Source: Epiperipatus broadwayi (taxonomy: Eukaryota > Onychophora > Udeonychophora > Euonychophora > Peripatidae). From it: a stretch of 64,000 nt of DNA. How positions within the stretch are numbered: position 1 is the stretch's first letter; the number at the start of each line of letters is the position of its first letter. Made by a program: the position numbers and the translations under genes. The notes under the pieces are model-generated. The model worked only from the letters and a program-made list of their open reading frames with translations, did not search any database and was not told the DNA's origin. Of this stretch, positions 22,085 through 33,570 are shown one piece after another. The stretch spans positions 5,286,650 through 5,350,649 of the forward strand of contig JAQFVV010000071.1 in the NCBI GenBank assembly GCA_028023455.1, read 5' to 3'.

Positions 22085-22700
22085 GTCCTGCTCCAGTTGT
22101 GCCACCTAGTGTAAGCTTGAAAAATCAATAGCTTCCAGATGACAGTGCTTAATTAATTCATACTCATTGCTGGTATATTTTATCCTTAGACTAATATCTA
22201 GTTTATGGTTTTTGTCAATGAGGAATTATGGATCTGGATCTAAATATACCTGAACTTGTTAGATCTAATACATTTTTCCTCCAACAGCCATCTTTTTTAA
22301 AAAGAAAAAGCAACTGAGAACATCAAAATATATAAATACTGAACTAGCACCATATCTGTATAACTATGTAGGCAAATTGTCATAGATTCAAAATCAGGAA
22401 GATAGTTTGATGATTAGAAAAAAAAAGTGAAAGATGGTTATTGGATGAAGATGCATTTGATTCAAAATTTCCGAGTATCCTACATCCAGATCTAAAGCTT
22501 CTCACTGATGAAATCATGAGCTAGAAATGAGGCTGAAGATATGAATAGGATATCACTGTATAATGACATGTTAGTCAATCTTATCTAACATCTATTGCTT
22601 ACCTGAGTGAACTCCAGATGACAGAACTGAAGTAGGAGAAATAGAATAAGTTAATAAAAAGTACTGTGCTATGCTAGGATCATACGATGTTCTCCTGGTT
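22085..22700. mobile_element. Family A foldback element, very old copy
   Basis: The order of family A landmarks is still visible: CAGTTGTGCCACCTAGTGTA, TCAATGAGGAATTATGGATC, CCTCCAACAGCC, then the mirrored TTCTCACTGATGAAATCATG and GAACTCCAGATGACAGAACT. Substitutions are dense and the centre holds unrelated sequence (about 22300-22440). Confidence 0.5.
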
Positions 22701-23566
22701 TTAAAAACTGGATCATCATTTTATTTATACATATTCAACAAAGCAAACAACACTGAAATGCAGATAATTTTTTTATGAAAAGATATGATTCTTCTTGTGG
22801 TAGTATATTACATCACTATGACCATTATTATAACAAATTATATCAAGATTGTTTGCATAAAGAAGAATTATTGGAGATTTGAGATTAAAGGATCTTGGTT
22901 TATAAAATATCCTAATCTTTCTAGTTTATCACCTTAATGCCCTCATCTTTACTTAGCATGTTGTCAGCATTACTATTGTTGGTTTACTTTTATTGGTATT
23001 GACAAAGAGGTTTAACCCCTAACTTTTTATTTTATTATTCCATAACCAGGATTAAATCTGAAAATCAATCAAATAATTAATTAATTAATTATTAAAATTT
23101 GAGTCTACTTATGTTTCTTCTACAAAATGTAGAGTTCAAATTAAAATTATTTTTAAACATTTTTTAAGTTTATTCAAATTTAGGATTTATCTTCCAAATA
23201 ACTTACCTTTGAAAAACACAGAAAACTATACAAGTAAGTGTTTAGATATTCCTAACCAAAAGCTAGAACCAATTATAAAAATTGTAAACCTTTGTAACAT
23301 GACATTTAAATTGCCTCAGCTCCTCTAGTATTATAATTTGTCTGTATCACTTTATAAAATATTTATTAAATTACAATTTTAAATTACCTATAAATAATTA
23401 TTTTCTATAGCTGGTCCTGAATTTTAAAAAAAAATTATAAGAAAAAAAAGAAAATTATTGTTTTAGAATTATATTAAAATAAATTAGATGCAAATTTTAC
23501 AAAAAAAAAAAGAAATTGATGCGTTCGACTTCCAAAGACTTATGGTCAATGTCTTGGACATCCTGG
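22701..23566. other. No feature recognised
   Basis: AT-rich sequence with A-runs near 23430-23520. No repeat partner or ORF of interest was seen. Confidence 0.4.
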
Positions 23567-24046
23567 TATATAAGCACTTAATTTATCAATGTGTTGCAAT
23601 GCAGGGAATGAACTCTACATATTAATCTAATTTCAGGACAAATGTAAGATATTTTGAAATTACTTCCAACAGTAAGAGGGAAAGACTGAGCTTCATATTT
23701 CACAACCCCTGAATATTAAATAAATCAGCAGTTAATATATGCAAATATTCAATTGTGACAGCTCAAATATGGATGAAATTCATGAGAGTTACTTAAAAAA
23801 CCCAGCAAACTATATGTAATCTAATACAATTCCATCAATAAATGAAAAGTGTCTGTGCTTTAGCTTGACTCATGTATAAGCATTCAATTTACCAATATGT
23901 TGCAGTGCAGAACATGAATTCTATATATTAACAAAATTTCAAGACAGATGTAAGCTATTTTGATATCACTACAAGCAATCAGAAGTTATGTTAATATATA
24001 GAATTCATGCTCTGTATTGTAACATATCAAGAAATTGAGTGTGTAT
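23567..24046. repeat. Family U: two direct copies and one inverted
   Basis: TATAAGCACTTAATTTATCA then TGTTGCAATGCAGGGAATGA (from 23570) recurs at about 23875 as TATAAGCATTCAATTTACCA and TGTTGCAGTGCAGAACATGA. It appears again inverted near 23991-24046 as TAGAATTCATGCTCTGTATT and AACATATCAAGAAATTGAGT. The units are about 105 bp. The last direct copy and the inverted copy form a hairpin. The family is unknown. Confidence 0.65.
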
Positions 24047-25379
24047 ATACTATCCAAGCTAAATTACAGGTGGGTTCATTTTGCCATTTGTCATTTACTG
24101 ATGGAGCTGTCTTAGGTTGCATATAGTTCAGTGGTTTTTTATTAACTTCTATGTAAATTAAAACTATTAGTTTAAAAAAATCTGAATATGTCAGTATCAT
24201 ACAGACCTTGTACAATATTTTAATATAAAAGTGACAATGCTCTCATTAGTTATACCTTAATACAAAGAAACCAACATCATCACTGATTGGTAGATTATTT
24301 AACCCCCAAACATTTCTGAAGCATGTTTTATTGTTGTAGCATTTTGAAAGAAAAATTGTTATCTTCAGTAATTTATTTACATAATTAAGCTTATTTATGC
24401 AACATATTTTTAAAATATTTACTTTAAACCAAAAAAAACTTCATGATTACAATTAGATTTTTATTTATTTAAAAATATTTATTTTTAAGTAGGCAAGTCA
24501 TAAAAACATAGATATGGATAAAACAGAAGCTGTTTTTACCGGCTAACAAAAATTCTTTCAGAAATGCTGATAAATTTTTCGTAAAATTTTAAAAATAATA
24601 AGTTTAATTTTGAATTTTACGACATATTTTCATTTTTTTACACAATGTTTCAATTAAAGTTCATTTCCATTTAAAAAAATTGAATTCAAATAGATATTTC
24701 ATTCAATAATTTTTATGAATAGATAATATTAGGATATAATATGAAAAAGAAAATATGATCAATATTATCACTAAGGTCTTTGAAATAAGAATGGGAGTTG
24801 AACATTCAAGTAATTAAAATACAGTGTAGTCAATCCAATAAACCCATTGCTCTATGTGGTTTTATGCAGCTGTAGAGTATCAGACTCCAGATCATATATC
24901 TTTGAATTGATTTTAGCTCTGGCTTTCAAAATTTTTATGAATTCCCAAATAATAAAGACATTAGATTATTGATAAGCCCATTTATCTAAACATAGCATAA
25001 ATTATCCTCATCTTGTAAATATCATAGTTCTATATTTATTTTATTTTATTCCCACTATGCAGCAATTTGTTCATCACCAGTCATGATTTGAGGTATTAAA
25101 CAATTAGAGGTCACAGGTTTGGACTTTTTTAAAGAATTAATATATGCATGCAAATCAAATCATTCATATTAGACACTTATAACAATGCAAAGTAGAAATT
25201 AAAAATCGTTTAAAATCATAATTTTTAGACATGTTTTAATCAGTGAAAACATATATTTCTGTATATGTCTACATAAATGAGTATTCTGGAAGCAATTACT
25301 TAAAGAGATTTGTAATTTCATTATTACAATGGAAGCAACAGTTTACTTTATTAAATTGTTACATTTTTATTTACCATTG
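24047..25379. other. No feature recognised
   Basis: AT-rich DNA with short chance ORFs only (for example 24027-24215 on the minus strand). No repeat relation was noticed. Confidence 0.4.
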
Positions 25380-25628
25380 TTAAATTCATTCCACTCACAA
25401 CTTTGACACCATCCACCTCAGATAAATATAATAATAATTATTACTAATCATTTTCTAAACTAGAGATTATCTCTAGCACAGATATAAACTTTAAACTTCA
25501 GTTAAAGATTAATATATCTGATTTTTTAATTTTAAACATACACACACGTGGAGTTATTCATCTTTCTTTTTTTCATGTGTAATATCTTTATAGATATATT
25601 AAACAACCTCCATATTTCCCCACTTCTT
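25380..25628 (+). mobile_element. Family D element, copy inverted relative to 7.4 kb
   Basis: CCACTCACAACTTTGACACC, CACCTCAGATAAATA, CTAGCACAGATATAAACTTT, TTTTCATGTGTAATATCTTT and AGATATATTAAACAACCTCC match the reverse complement of 7423-7680 in order. The opening resembles the link sequence of family B, so D and B are probably parts of one family. The 108-residue ORF crossing it (25548-25874) is isoleucine/phenylalanine-rich and not a credible gene. Confidence 0.65.
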
Positions 25629-26101
25629 TATTACTCTGGAGAGTCAGCTGTTGTGAGTTTTAATAACAATGGATATTTAATGTATCCAGCTGAGAGTTAT
25701 GTGATGCTTTTGTTTAATATCTTTACTTTGGTAAAACAAATTATTTTAAAAACATTTCATGATTTGTTTTATATATATATTTATAATAGTTTTATTTCAT
25801 TTATTTACTGCATTTTTTTTAAACGGTTGAAAAAATTGAAAATCCAAATTATATTCGGTTTTAAGAACTACTAAAATAAAAATTTATTTTTAGATTTTTC
25901 TTATTAGCTAACAAATTTATTTGAAAAACAAAATAGATTAAAACGCATTTCAATGTTTAGCATGCATTAGTGCCTCAGGAATTAAAACCGAATTTTTTTT
26001 AAAAATACACGTCGTTAGAAAATTAAGCCATTAAAAACGAGGATAATTTATTTTATTATATATAATAATAATATATGAATTTTTTCCCTATAGTATAGGT
26101 T

Positions 26102-26378
26102 TTTCATACCTGCACTCCAATATGTAATATATAGGGGGTTTGAACTCAGACTTTCACACGACCTTCAACTATCCACGCTATCTCATACTGCTGACATACT
26201 TGATCACACACATGTCAAAAAGATAAATAATCACCAATACACATATTTCGTGCTAAACCAGCACTCGTCAGTTGGTCCAGATTATCATCTCCACACATAT
26301 ATACAATCAATGCTCATCTTATATTAAGATAGCCAATCTTCATACTTTAATGGACAGGCTTCAATCCACTCCACCCCA
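26102..26378 (-). mobile_element. Family G single arm
   Basis: The order GGGGGTTTGAACTCAGACTT, ACGACCTTCAACTATCCACG, AAAGATAAATAATCACCAAT, GCTAAACCAGCACTCGTCAG and GATAGCCAATCTTCATACTT reproduces the left arm at 13111. On the minus strand GAGTTCAAACCCCC is box-B-like. There is no mirrored arm, so this copy shows the unit length outside a palindrome (about 280 bp here). Confidence 0.75.
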
Positions 26379-26885
26379 TAACTCGTAAGAAACGTTATTA
26401 TTTTTTTGATATAATTCTAAAATTAAAATACCAGAATAAATTATTTTAAGGGGGGTTAGAAATGGCCACCTACCGGTAAAAATAATAATCAAATGATTAA
26501 TGATGGATGAACACCTGAAGTGTCACATTAAGTTTTGTTAAAGGAATCGTTAACTTTTGAGTTCACTTTCCACTAGGCAAAAAATATATGCGGATGATTT
26601 TATAAGTGTTATAATATGCTTTTAGTGATCTTTTTCTTAATTAAACTTTCTTTCAGGAAAATAACTCAATAATATATGTTTAATTATATATTAAAATTTA
26701 ACGTAATAATCAATATTAAACAAAACTGATATAAAAAAAACCAACTTAAAAATACTTTATTTAAAAATCAAGGTTTTCATTAGTTATAAGAAGATTGTCA
26801 GAATGTCTCCTCTGTTATAATCACATGACATGTGACGTGATGCACTGTGACTTCTTAAACGGAGTCAGAAATCTCTCAGCAACTA

Positions 26886-27369
26886 TGCCCAGAGAAATCT
26901 GTTAGTCACTTTACCTTCCCTTTCCATTCCTCACCCTAAGTTTCCCATAATCTGCTTCATCCCATTTCCACAACATAATCTTTATCAACTCTATGGCCTT
27001 TATATCTAAATCCCCCTTATCTCTTCCCAAACCCAGCATAAAAACCAATAACCCCACTTTCTGTATAATCACTTTATTTATATTTATTCTTCCATAACTT
27101 CATTATTTGTCCCCTTTCTGCTTTCAAGCATTTACATTCAATTAACCAATGTCTAATATTTTCAATGCCTTCCTTGCACAATTTGCAGACTAAATCACCC
27201 ATATTTTTCCATTTACGTGTATATTCTCTTGTTGCTAAAGATCCCATTTAAGCTTCCTTGCCATTATCATAAATTAACTTGCACCCAATGTTCCATTTAC
27301 TTCAATATATATTTAAACTCCTTTTACTCTCCATACTAGTTCTCCATCTCTTCAACTCCCTATTCTTTA
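26886..27369 (-). pseudogene. LINE 3' end: ORF2 zinc-knuckle tail and 3' UTR
   Basis: On the minus strand an open segment from about 27236 down to the stop at 27074-27076 reads ATREYTRKWKNMGDLVC, KLCKEGIENIRHWLIEC, KCLKAERGQIMKLWKNKYK in sequence. The C-x2-C-x9-H-x4-C spacing with ENIRHWLIEC is the C-terminal zinc-binding motif of non-LTR retrotransposon ORF2 proteins. Upstream (27240-27369) the frame is disrupted. The remaining 190 bp toward 26886 would be 3' UTR. It is 5'-truncated and inactive. A piggyBac-like MITE begins directly at its 5' side (27370). Confidence 0.72.
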
Positions 27370-27373
27370 TTAA

Positions 27374-28120
27374 CCTTTTAACCGCTAATTTTATCATTGG
27401 TTGTATCAGATAAAAATCAAATCTTTTAATTGGCCAACTCACAAACTGAAGACAAAGCCTATTGTTAAAACATATTCGCCTATAATATTAAATTCAACTC
27501 AGATACGTTTATAAAAAGTATATAATTAATTTTTCAGGTCATGAAAAAAACGAAAGTTCTTTCAAAAATAAATTGCTATTTATTTATTCTAAAATATTCA
27601 ATATCGGCAACATAAAAGTTATAATGTAAACAAAAAGATCGACTTTTACGTTATAGAAAAGTAAATATTTCTTTTTACTACAACTTCAATATTTGGACTA
27701 AAATCTTCAATATTTTTCGAAAATAATTTTGTTTTTTTATTATTCTCTCTGAAAATTATGTTTAATTTCCATAAATATTATTTAATAATAATTTAAATCG
27801 TATTCGAAATGAAAATCTCAGCGTTTTTCTTTATTTTCTTTGATCAGGCAGTTTCTTTGTTCTTTCCAGCCAATCAGAATGTCTTTTTCGGCTGAGAGCA
27901 TGCTAAGAACCAATCACAAATAATGTTCCTTCTTTGTTTAGGTTTAAATGCGTTTTTTTTCTATTTTTTACTTCTAAAATAAATCGGAAGATGTCACCAT
28001 CGTACAGAACTTTTAAAAACGAATTCAATACGTATTTAACGAATATTTTCGTATAAAAACTGGCTGAGTTAGAGTGATTTCAGATGTCGACGAGGAGCCT
28101 CGTAAAAAACAGTCTTTTGG
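27374..28120 (+). mobile_element. Family J piggyBac-like MITE, copy 1
   Basis: This 747-bp element sits between TTAA at 27370-27373 and TTAA at 28121-28124. The left end is CCTTTTAACCGCTAATTTTA. The right end reads AGTCTTTTGG, so the outermost CC...GG with a T/A-rich run is inverted. A TTAA duplication and CC(C/T)TTT termini are hallmarks of the piggyBac superfamily. The interior is shared with the other copies at TTTGATCAGGCAGTTTCTTT and CCAGCCAATCAGAATGTCTT. No transposase is encoded. The superfamily call rests on target site and termini alone. Confidence 0.75.
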
Positions 28121-28124
28121 TTAA

Positions 28125-28668
28125 TGCATCTATTCTCTTATCCCATTCCTTACCACTATAACACTCAACAATCCTCCTAACACAATCATACCACCTGGCA
28201 AACTATTCTGTAGCACATCCATCCAGTGGACATTATTTAAATTATAAAACAATAAAAACAACAAAAGTAAATTAGATCTATAAATGTAGATAAAGATAAA
28301 TAAATAAACAAAAGCTTATTACTATCTAATTTTTCAGTTTACAAAACAAATATTAAATTTTGTTTAAGATTAATTATTACTTTAAATTTTATAAAGAAGA
28401 CAACATTATGGATAATTATTAAGCTTGAAATTTGACTATCTGAAATTATAGAGGGATCTATTTATACATCTCATATCTCTATTTATTATAACATCATTTA
28501 TTTTACTAATATTTGGATTTTTATAATTATTCTTTTGGTTTGACAGAATTTTTAAATATTTATATACAAAAAATAATGTATGCATGTATTATTTGTGTTA
28601 AGAATATGGTTATCTATTTAAAATTATTTTAAGAATTCTATTATACATATTTAATTAAAATATGAAAC
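28125..28668. other. Spacer between the two J copies
   Basis: The first 90 bp are moderately GC-rich (CACTCAACAATCCTCCTAACA) and could be a displaced continuation of the LINE fragment interrupted by copy J1. The remainder is AT-rich and featureless. Confidence 0.3.
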
Positions 28669-28672
28669 TTAA

Positions 28673-29419
28673 CCTTTTAACCGCTAATTATATTATTGGT
28701 CGTGTCAGCTAAAAATCAAAGCTTTTAATTGGCCAGCTCAAAAACTGAAGACAAGTCAATTGTCAAAATATTTTCACCTTTAATATCATATTGACTTTAT
28801 ATTCATTTATAAAAAGTATATTAATAATTTGTCAGGTTATGAAAGTGAACGAAAGTTCTTTCAAAAATAAATTGCTATTTATTTATTATAAAATATTCAA
28901 TTTCGGCAAAATAAAAGCGAACATACAAATAAAGAGTTGGTGACGTAAATGTTTTTTTACGTTATAGAAAAGTAAATATTTCTTTTTGCTAAATCTTAAA
29001 TATTTTTACTAAAATCTTCAATATTTTTCGAAAATAATTTTGTTTTTTTAGTATACTCTATGAAAATGATTTGTAATTTCTCAAAATATACTTTTAATAT
29101 ACTTTAAATCATATTCGAAATGAAAATCTCAGCGTTTTTCTTTATTTTCTTTGATCAGGCAGTTTCTTTGTTCTTTCCAGCCAATCAGAATGTCTTTGTC
29201 AGCTGAGAGACAATCACTGACAAGCTTATTTCTTTGTTTAGCTTTAAATGCCATTTTATTGATTTTTTACTTGTAAAATAATTCAGAAGAGAGCACCATC
29301 TTACAGAACTTTTAAAAACCTAATCAATAACTGTCAAAAGAATATCCTAGCATTAAAAAGAATGGAATTAGAGTGACATCAACTGTTGACGAGAGGTCTC
29401 GTAAAAGGTGGGAAAAGGG
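28673..29419 (+). mobile_element. Family J piggyBac-like MITE, copy 2
   Basis: Also 747 bp. It is preceded by TTAA (28669-28672) and followed by TTAT (29420-29423), one base off the expected duplication. The left end is CCTTTTAACCGCTAATTATA and the right end GGTGGGAAAAGGG. Long blocks are identical to copy 1, such as AAAATCTCAGCGTTTTTCTT and TTTTTCGAAAATAATTTTGT. The plus-strand ORF at 29373-29582 runs out of the element and is not meaningful. Confidence 0.78.
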
Positions 29420-29963
29420 TTATGCATCTTTTAAAATTATATTAAATACAGTGGCACTCTTTCTGCAAGATTCTACAAACATGGGCTCTTTTAAAGTAAT
29501 TTGTTTATCTATTTTAGATAATAGCATTAATATCAATTATATAGAATATTTTAATGTACTTCTGAAAATAATGAATTCCTAGTTCTAAATATCCCTTATG
29601 TTAGTTCTAACAATAATATATATATATAATATTTTATAAAAATTGTTTTTATTTAATTTGATCAGCAATACCTTAACCCCCCCCCCCAATTTTTTCAGGC
29701 CGCAGTTTTGTTTGTTACATGATTGAATATATGGATCTTTCAAATTTTAATTTCAGTTACATAAATATCCAAAATTGGTATTGAAGACCAAATTATTTTT
29801 TGCTTTTTAATGCATTACGATCAAATTAAATAAAAGCATTTTAAAATTTAATATACACCCAGGTCTCATTTTATGCGCATTTATTTAATGCGATTTTGAA
29901 GTTATGTGATTCATGATTCTTCTTAATATCTTTGTATGCGGTTTTCTTTTATGTGATAAAAAT

Positions 29964-30088
29964 TATTAGATCAGAAGTCATGCTCCGATAATGCGCTATT
30001 ACTTTAAATTTTATAAATTTCATGCACTCATGTCATATTTAAAGTAATAGCACATTATCGGAGTTCGACTTCCATCTAATAATTTCAA
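29964..30088. repeat. Hairpin inside element K
   Basis: ATTATTAGATCAGAAGTCAT, GCTCCGATAATGCGCTATTA and CTTTAAA are mirrored by TTTAAAGTAATAGCACATTA, TCGGAGTTCGACTTCCATCT and AATAAT. The arms are about 48 bp around a loop of about 25 bp. It may be a remnant of a smaller foldback nested in K. Confidence 0.8.
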
Positions 30089-30189
30089 TATTTTCAGTGC
30101 TTTAGAATAATACTGTAATAGATTTTATGTAATAAAGAAGTTCATTATTCACTTAAAATCAGAATTTCACCATTTTATATACACACATT

Positions 30190-30475
30190 AAATTTTACAA
30201 GACTATAATGTAAATCTGTTCAAACGTTATAGTTGAAAAATACTATGTTTGTTGTTGTTTTTGCAATTTAAATCACGTTCTATTTTTTCTCTTTATAAAA
30301 AGAGTACGTAATTAATTAATTATTTAGTGTCTGCAAGTAATAAATTTTACAAGATTATAATGTAAATCTGTTCAAATGTTATAGATGCCTATACAATGTA
30401 TGTTCTTTTGCATTTTAAATCACGTTCAATTTTTGCTTTTTATAAAATGAGTACGTAATCAATTAATCATTTAGT
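30190..30475 (+). repeat. Tandem duplication inside element K, period 152 bp
   Basis: AAATTTTACAAGACTATAAT then GTAAATCTGTTCAAACGTTA (from 30190) recurs from 30342. Both units end with GAGTACGTAAT followed by ATTAAT and ATTTAGTG. Identity is roughly 85% by eye. Confidence 0.8.
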
Positions 30476-31299
30476 GCGTCAAATTTATTTTTAAAAAATG
30501 AGTATCAGCAGTGGGTAAAATTAAATTTGAAAATTAAAATCTGATTTTTAATTGTAATTAACAATTTAAAAATTATGTAACGAGGTGATGTGAAACGATG
30601 AAATTTGATTTTTAAATGAAATTGAAAATTAAAAAATTAAAGACAAAAATAAGAATTTAATTTTTAAATGTTAGTTTTAATTAAATTTTGTCCAATGTGG
30701 TGAGTCGGTGTCTTTTTATTATCGTAAATCTAAGTTCTTATTTTTATTTTAAACTTTTAGTTTACTCTAACAGAGAGAAAAAAACACTCAAGAAAATGAA
30801 TTTCTTTGGAAACAAAAATTTCAATTTTAGATTGCTTAGTGAAATGGGAAGGATCAATAGTGATAGGAAAACATTTTAGTTGTATTTCTTCTTAACTTTG
30901 TTTAAGGAGAAGCTACTGTACCTCACATCACATCATGATGAATCTGATGTCTCAAATAGCGATAATAATTAAAATACCATACAGGTATGAAAAAAATGTA
31001 AATTATGCATAGAAATATATTGTTTTGAATATAATTAAATACTGTAGTTAATAAAAAAAGTTTGTCTCATATCAATTTTTTTCAAATTTGAAATTTTTTA
31101 TTAGTCATATTCTATTTTCTTATTTTTTTTATGCGAATTTTTTACATTGTCACTTTGCTTTTATGCAATTTTCAAAAATTACAGTCATCTATCCCCCATT
31201 TTTCAAAGTAAGTTAAGTCTATTTTTGTGCAATTTCTTTTGTGCGTGTTTTCTGAGGAACCTATCTACTGCATAAAATGAGGCCCAGGTGTATATTATT

Positions 31300-31970
31300 T
31301 TTTATTTTTTAGTATTCAAATACTTGCAATTGTTTGTTTTTTTTGTATTCAAATTTAAAAATTAACAATCAGAACAGTGTTGTTATAATTTCAGTATTTG
31401 AAATGGAATTCATGTACATTAATTATTTGCAAGATTTTGGTGTTTACGAAGGTGACTTTTTTAAAAAAACCAGTTTGAGCTCAACGATTAAGAGCGATCA
31501 ATAATCTATCCTTCATTTCTTTTTGTTTCTGTTTTAATTAACTGTAAATGCTTTTTAGTGAATTAAGTCATGAAATTCAATAAAAGCATATTTTTGAAAA
31601 ATATACCCATATTGCACATCACTGAAAATAAAAAATTACTGAGCCAATATCAACACAGGTTGAAATTTGGCCTGCTGTCACTGTTAGACTGGACAAACAT
31701 CTGGACCAGTCTGAAATATTGTATTGTCATTAATACCTAACTCATGGACAAAATTTGAAGAAAATCTGTTTGATAGAAGTATGTTGAGAAATGGTTACAA
31801 GATTTGATGCAAATGAATAAACAAACAAACAAACACAATTTCTAGGTTAATTAAAAGTGTTTAAAAAAAGAATTTGAATTTTTACTTCTAAATATCCATT
31901 CTATTAGTTCTAAACCAAAAAAGAATGAACAAATAAAGAATTTAATTGCATGTCATTAATTAAAAGTAAC
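31300..31970. other. No feature recognised
   Basis: A moderately complex stretch near 31610-31850 (TGAGCCAATATCAACACAGG; (AAAC)n near 31818) separates element K from the next palindrome. No ORF or terminal structure was recognised. Confidence 0.35.
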
Positions 31971-31972
31971 TT

Positions 31973-32187
31973 ATTATATAAATGCAATTTATCCACTACT
32001 TTTAACACTTTTTAGCAAAAAAAGCTTTTATTGTACATATATGCATACATAATGTTGTATTTTGAATGGCTCTGAAGAAGGCTGTAGAACAGTTGAAACA
32101 TAAAATTGTGTATGCATATGCATACAATAGAGGGTATTTGCTAAAAAGTGTTAAAAGTAGAGTGGATAAATTGCCTTTATATAAGAT
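31973..32187. mobile_element. Family Q palindrome with CTGAAGA...GAAAC centre
   Basis: CAATTTATCCACTACTTTTA and ACACTTTTTAGCAAA on the left are mirrored by TTTGCTAAAAAGTGTTAAAA and GTAGAGTGGATAAATTGCC on the right. The arms are about 88 bp. The centre, at 32070-32100, reads GGCTCTGAAGAAGGCTGTAG, AACAGTTGAAACATAAAA. There GGCTG and CAGTT can pair around TAGAA. An ORF of 77 residues crosses it and is a by-product. Confidence 0.7.
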
Positions 32188-32548
32188 ATTACAGCAAAAT
32201 AAAAGAAGTGGTGAATTTGATAATATTTATAAAGTAACTTCATTAAACAATGAAACTTATAATTCAAACAAATATTACTTTTTAATTTTTACAAAATGAA
32301 TACTATAGCAATTTAGCAGCAGTTTGAATTTCTTAAAAAAATTTATAGAAAACTGTGAGAATACTCTAAATAAATTAACAACTATCAGGTGCTGATTCCA
32401 TTTGTTTCTGAATTAATGCACCCACATAATATTTTAGTATTAGGAACTTGCTTTGATATTTTGTAAAAGATGCCAAATAAAACTACCATTATACAGCAAT
32501 TATAAAATAAGACTAATTGGTTTTTATTCATGTAAAAAAAACTTGGAA

Positions 32549-32703
<155 letters not shown>

Positions 32704-32745
32704 CAAGTTATAAAATTCGTAACTTGCTTTTAAGCTTGCATTTTA

Positions 32746-32960
32746 TGATCACTAGATGGAGCTTTACCAATAGCTCTAAACAAGCTTTGTTTACATAAGT
32801 GCCGAAAAAGATAGAATTCAAAATCTCTATCGATTCAACCTCAAAAACAGCTGGTCTGGAGGTAGGGAGAATTGATAGAGATTTTGAATTCTATCTCTTT
32901 CAGCATTTATTTAAACAAAGCTTGGTTAGAGCTATTGGTAAAGCTCCATCTAGTGATATA
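32746..32960. mobile_element. Family N palindrome
   Basis: The arms are 32746-32838 and 32868-32960. CACTAGATGGAGCTTTACCA is mirrored by TGGTAAAGCTCCATCTAGTG, and AGATAGAATTCAAAATCTCT by AGAGATTTTGAATTCTATCT. The loop is about 29 bp and contains CAGCTGGTCTGGAGG. Arm identity is high, so it is relatively young. The (TAA)n array lies about 45 bp to its left. Confidence 0.88.
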
Positions 32961-33269
32961 TATATATAGTCATGGAAGTTCAGTTTCATTGTTATTGATG
33001 ATGATCCAACTACATTCATATTTAGATAATTTGACTATGTAAAGTGATATATTATTGTTTAATGCAGACACTAGCTTGATTAGGATGATTGAGTAGAAAT
33101 AAATCAATGAAAAACTGATCATGAGTTCAGCTCTTATAGGATATGATGCTTTTCTACCACAATTTCCTGTCTATTACAGATTATTCTGGAAGCTTTACAC
33201 TCTAATTATTTATATCTAGACACTCATTTGATGAGAATTAATGGTGATTATTATAAACTCATCTGATTT

Positions 33270-33570
33270 TTTGCATACATTCTAAGTTTGAATCCAGATC
33301 AAATTAGTATTTTATAATTTTTTTCATTAACCTTAGGATTGTTTTCAGGCAACCAGCCAATAGCTAGTCCAATTAACCATTTAATATTGATATATAAATG
33401 GAAATCTGGTTACTCTTAGTTAGAGAATGAATCAAGAATATAAAACAGTTTAAACTCTCATCACCTAGCAATGGAAAAGACTGATGAATGATGTTTAGTT
33501 CTTCATTATTTATCTATGAAAGACTTGAAGAGACCTTTGGCCTACAGTGGGTTATTTTTTTGCTCTTTTG
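33270..33570 (+). repeat. Family W ancient dispersed repeat, copy 2
   Basis: This is the partner of 1700-1995. The ordered blocks are CTAGTCCAATTAACCAT, TTAGAGAATGAAT, GTTCTTCATTATTTATCTAT, GACTTGAAGAGACC and TTTTTGCTCTTTTGCC. Confidence 0.4.

Larger units (their letters stand above)
29854..31292 (+). mobile_element. Family K Tigger/pogo-like element
   Basis: Termini are TA-CACCCAGGTCTCATTTTATGC on the left and GCATAAAATGAGGCCCAGGTG-TA on the right: a roughly 20-bp inverted repeat with three mismatches inside a TA dinucleotide. Subterminal TTATGCG/TTATGTG iterations (TTAATGCGATTT, TATGCGGTTTTC) and the AGGAACCTATC...GCATAAAATGAGG right end resemble pogo/Tigger elements. It is 1.4 kb and lacks an intact transposase. 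Near 30920-30970 a plus frame ends HHDESDVSNSDNN-stop, which could be an acidic transposase C-terminus, and K' has a similar EESDFLSVYK-stop. Confidence 0.7.
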
